Positions 5,227 through 6,606 of a DNA stretch of 6,606 nt are shown here, piece after piece. The notes under the pieces are model-generated. The model had not been told where the DNA came from. It saw only the letters and a list, made by a program, of their open reading frames with translations, and did not search any database. Source of the DNA: an uncultured Bacilli bacterium (lineage in GTDB: Bacteria > Bacillota_I > Bacilli_A > RF39 > UBA660); contig CANQZL010000091.1 in assembly GCA_947628325.1 (NCBI GenBank), positions 1-6,606 of the forward strand, written 5' to 3'. Both the position numbers and the translations under genes were made by a program. The first letter of the stretch is position 1, and each line of letters begins with the position of its first letter.

Positions 5227-5568
5227 ATGTCAAAGTATAAAGTAGGTGACATTGTAAAAGGAAAGGTAACTGGAATAGAAAAGTATGGTATTTTTATTCT
5301 TTTAGAAGATGGATATAATGGTTTAGTTCATATATCTGAAATATCTGATAACTTTGTAAGAGATATTTTTGATTACGTTCAGTTAGGGGAAGAAATTAAT
5401 TCAAAAATTATAGAAGTAGATGAAGAAAATAAAAGATTTAAACTAAGTATTAAAAATATTGATTATAAAATTGAAGACAAAAAAAGTTTAGAAGATAAGA
5501 ATGGTTTTTCTCCCTTAAGGGAAATGTTACCAAAATGGATAGAGGAATTTAAAGAAAGTAAAGAGTAA
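5227..5568 (+). CDS. S1 RNA-binding domain protein, YugI/CvfD (general stress protein 13) type
   Basis: A 113-residue protein with one S1 (OB-fold) RNA-binding domain at about 4-76. It starts KVGDIVKGKVTGIEKYGIFI, contains the conserved GLVHISEIS (33-41) and ends with FKLSIKNID (71-79). After a charged linker the C-terminus reads GFSPLREMLPKWIEEF, the conserved tail that separates the YugI/CvfD group from other small S1 proteins. Members bind RNA and are reported to associate with ribosomes or act as post-transcriptional regulators in Firmicutes; the exact role here is inferred. The start is supported by GAGGTGG. It is transcribed alone from a promoter that overlaps the NifU-domain gene promoter. 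Confidence 0.9.
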   Translation: MSKYKVGDIVKGKVTGIEKYGIFILLEDGYNGLVHISEISDNFVRDIFDYVQLGEEINSKIIEVDEENKRFKLSIKNIDYKIEDKKSLEDKNGFSPLREMLPKWIEEFKESKE

Positions 5569-5581
5569 TCTTTATTTTTTT
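5559..5581 (+). terminator. Short terminator overlapping the stop of the S1-domain gene
   Basis: TAAAGA (5559-5564) pairs with TCTTTA (5569-5574) across a GTAA loop that contains most of the stop codon, followed by seven T at 5575-5581. The stem is weak, but the layout matches the other terminators here. Confidence 0.6.
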
Positions 5582-5584
5582 TAT

Positions 5585-5609
5585 AAAAAAAAACAAGGTA
5601 AAACCTTGT
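5585..5609 (-). terminator. Intrinsic terminator of tRNA-Leu
   Basis: On the minus strand ACAAGGT (complement of 5609-5603) pairs with ACCTTGT (complement of 5599-5593) over a 3-nt loop. A run of T follows (complement of A5585-5592). It sits 9 nt past the tRNA 3' end. Confidence 0.85.
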
Positions 5610-5618
5610 AATAATCAA

Positions 5619-5707
5619 TGGTGCCCAAGGCCGGACTTGAACCGGCACGAGGGTTAAATCTCGCAGGATTTTAAGTCCTGTGCGTCTACCTATTCCGCCA
5701 CTTGGGC
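5619..5707 (-). tRNA. tRNA-Leu (anticodon UAA)
   Basis: An 89-nt gene with encoded CCA (5621-5619 on the minus strand). Acceptor GCCCAAG pairs with CTTGGGC, discriminator A. The anticodon arm is CAGGA, loop CTTAAAA, TCCTG, giving anticodon TAA. It has the long variable arm typical of a class II leucine tRNA and T-loop TTCAAGT. It is transcribed opposite to the other tRNAs and toward the S1-domain gene. Confidence 0.97.
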
Positions 5708-5737
5708 AAACACCTATCTTTTCCATAAGACTTCTTG

Positions 5738-5766
5738 AGTATATCGCATTTTAAGGGCTTTTGCAA
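5738..5766 (-). promoter_or_regulatory. Promoter of tRNA-Leu
   Basis: On the minus strand TTGCAA (5766-5761), a 17-bp spacer and TATACT (5743-5738), starting near 5731, about 24 nt before the tRNA. A/T tracts upstream could act as an UP element. Confidence 0.75.
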
Positions 5767-5858
5767 TACTTTTTTGTTATTTTTTTGTTTACTTTTAAAA
5801 AATTGTTCTAAAAATAGTAAAATATCTTTTTTTTACCTAAATAAATATAGTTTTTTTG
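5767..5858. other. AT-rich spacer between divergent tRNA promoters
   Basis: Almost pure A/T sequence with several T-runs separating the tRNA-Leu and tRNA-Ser promoters. No gene or convincing structure is seen. The A/T tracts could serve as UP elements for both promoters. Confidence 0.5.
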
Positions 5859-5888
5859 TTGACATATATTTTTAACTTATGCTATAAT
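5859..5888 (+). promoter_or_regulatory. Promoter of the Ser-fMet-Asp-Phe tRNA operon
   Basis: Consensus TTGACA (5859-5864), an 18-bp spacer and consensus TATAAT (5883-5888) with TG at 5880-5881, predicted start near 5895. This is the best sigma-A promoter in the window, as expected for stable RNA. Confidence 0.9.
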
Positions 5889-5917
5889 CAATTTGTCGCT
5901 GAAGTAAAGCGAAGTAT

Positions 5918-6010
5918 GGAGGAATACCCAAGTCTGGTTGAAGGGACCGGTCTTGAAAACCGGAAGGTCGTGTGAGCGGCGCAGGGGTTCGAATCCCTTT
6001 TCCTCCGCCA
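5918..6010 (+). tRNA. tRNA-Ser (anticodon UGA)
   Basis: A 93-nt class II tRNA with encoded CCA. Acceptor GGAGGAA (5918-5924) pairs with TTCCTCC (6000-6006), discriminator G. Anticodon stem CCGGT/ACCGG, loop CTTGAAA, anticodon TGA at 5954-5956. A long variable arm and T-loop TTCGAAT are present. Confidence 0.97.
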
Positions 6011-6022
6011 TTTATTATTTAT

Positions 6023-6099
6023 CGCGGGATGGAGCAGTCTGGTAGCTCGCCGGGCTCATAACCCGGAGGTCGTTGGTTCAAATCCAGCTCCCGCAACCA
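6023..6099 (+). tRNA. Initiator tRNA-fMet (anticodon CAU)
   Basis: 77 nt with encoded CCA. The unpaired C1 (6023) opposite A72 (6095) and the GGG/CCC pairs of the anticodon stem are the hallmarks of the bacterial initiator. Anticodon CAT at 6057-6059. It lies 12 nt after tRNA-Ser in the same operon. Confidence 0.97.
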
Positions 6100-6102
6100 T
6101 TT

Positions 6103-6179
6103 GGTCCGTTAGTCTAGAGGCCTATGACGTCTGCCTGTCACGCAGAAGATCACGGGTTCGAATCCCGTACGGACCGCCA
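6103..6179 (+). tRNA. tRNA-Asp (anticodon GUC)
   Basis: 77 nt with encoded CCA. Acceptor GGTCCGT (6103-6109) pairs with ACGGACC (6169-6175), discriminator G. Anticodon stem TCTGC/GCAGA, anticodon GTC at 6137-6139. It starts 3 nt after tRNA-fMet. Confidence 0.97.
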
Positions 6180-6180
6180 T

Positions 6181-6256
<76 letters not shown>

Positions 6257-6267
6257 GTTAATATATT

Positions 6268-6295
6268 AAGTCTCTAAATGAGACTTTTTATTTTT
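6268..6295 (+). terminator. Terminator of the first tRNA operon
   Basis: AAGTCTC (6268-6274) pairs with GAGACTT (6280-6286), loop TAAAT, followed by a T-rich run interrupted by one A. It lies 11 nt after the tRNA-Phe CCA. Confidence 0.9.
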
Positions 6296-6401
6296 AAAAA
6301 ATTAAACTCAAAACTAAATCAGATAAAACCTAAGTAAATCTAATTAAACGAGATAACTTGCAAAAAAATTAATAATTTTACTACAATTTCTCAAAAATTT
6401 A

Positions 6402-6430
6402 TTGACAATTATTTTGTTCTTTAGTATACT
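6402..6430 (+). promoter_or_regulatory. Promoter of the tRNA-Val/Thr operon
   Basis: Consensus TTGACA (6402-6407), a 17-bp spacer and TATACT (6425-6430), predicted start near 6437. The A/T-rich stretch upstream (6296-6401) holds no gene I can see and may contribute UP-element sequence. Confidence 0.9.
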
Positions 6431-6452
6431 TAGTTTTGTCCAGAGCAGTTTT

Positions 6453-6529
6453 GGGCGATTAGCTCAGTTGGTTAGAGCACCTGCCTTACAAGCAGGGGGT
6501 CATAGGTTCGAGTCCTATATCGCCCACCA
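6453..6529 (+). tRNA. tRNA-Val (anticodon UAC)
   Basis: 77 nt with encoded CCA. Acceptor GGGCGAT (6453-6459) pairs with ATCGCCC (6519-6525), discriminator A. Anticodon TAC at 6487-6489 in loop CTTACAA. T-loop TTCGAGT. Confidence 0.97.
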
Positions 6530-6536
6530 TTTTTTT

Positions 6537-6606
6537 GCCGACATAGCGTAACTGGCAGCGCAACTGACTTGTAATCAGTAGGTTGGGGGTTCGACTCCCT
6601 CTGTCG
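6537..6606 (+). tRNA. tRNA-Thr (anticodon UGU), 3' end cut by the window
   Basis: Acceptor GCCGACA (6537-6543) is matched by TGTCG at the window end, so two acceptor bases, the discriminator and CCA lie beyond it. Anticodon TGT at 6570-6572 in loop CTTGTAA, T-loop TTCGACT. It follows tRNA-Val after a spacer of seven T. Confidence 0.95.

Noticed and set aside
5463..5726. Minus-strand 87-residue reading frame
   Set aside because: Most of it is the tRNA-Leu gene and its terminator read as protein; the tRNA fold is unambiguous.

Overview
The window comes from a very AT-rich, low-GC Gram-positive (Bacillota) chromosome. Four things point there: Shine-Dalgarno sites of the AGGTGG/GGTGG type, sigma-A promoters with TGn-extended -10 boxes, tRNA genes that encode their own CCA end, and proteins of Bacillus-type families (YunB, YutD, YutH, the YutI-like NifU domain, YugI/CvfD). 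TGA is a stop codon (end of yutD at 2380-2382) and tryptophan is TGG, so this is not a Mycoplasma-type code. An uncultured gut Bacilli or Erysipelotrichia/RF39-like lineage would fit, but the sequence alone does not fix the taxon.

Layout. 1-819: 3' part of a gene for an acidic, lysine/glutamate-rich protein with a C-terminal membrane anchor, ending in an intrinsic terminator. 850-1533: a YunB-family sporulation protein. 1575-2382: a two-gene unit (unrecognised 181-residue protein plus YutD) overlapping by 20 nt. 2439-4025: a 528-residue protein with a DUF1292-like head, a long Pro/Gln-rich middle, a helical segment and an MPQQP tail, under a strong sigma-A promoter. 4059-4901: a YutH/CotS-like spore-coat-associated protein. 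4898-5143 (minus strand): a NifU C-terminal-domain (YutI-like) iron-sulfur protein, convergent with yutH and sharing its stop bases. 5227-5568: a single-S1-domain RNA-binding protein of the YugI/CvfD type, divergent from the NifU gene. 5619-5707 (minus strand): tRNA-Leu(UAA). 5918-6256: an operon of tRNA-Ser(UGA), initiator tRNA-fMet, tRNA-Asp(GUC) and tRNA-Phe(GAA) with its own promoter and terminator. 6453-6606: a second tRNA operon starting with tRNA-Val(UAC) and tRNA-Thr(UGU), the latter cut by the window edge.

How the genes fit together. yunB, yutD, yutH and yutI all lie in one chromosomal neighbourhood (the yut-yun region) in Bacillus subtilis, so the left two thirds looks like a rearranged relic of that block with two lineage-specific genes inserted. 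The two genes of sporulation-associated families (yunB and yutH) share a nearly identical upstream element. In both, a terminator T-tract is followed by a CATAnnnT box that ends 5 nt before the ATG, and neither has a Shine-Dalgarno site. All the other genes whose starts are visible have Shine-Dalgarno sites, and most have recognisable sigma-A promoters. This suggests a different transcription/translation mode for the two spore-type genes, possibly a mother-cell sigma factor and leaderless mRNAs, and is the most interesting signal in the window.
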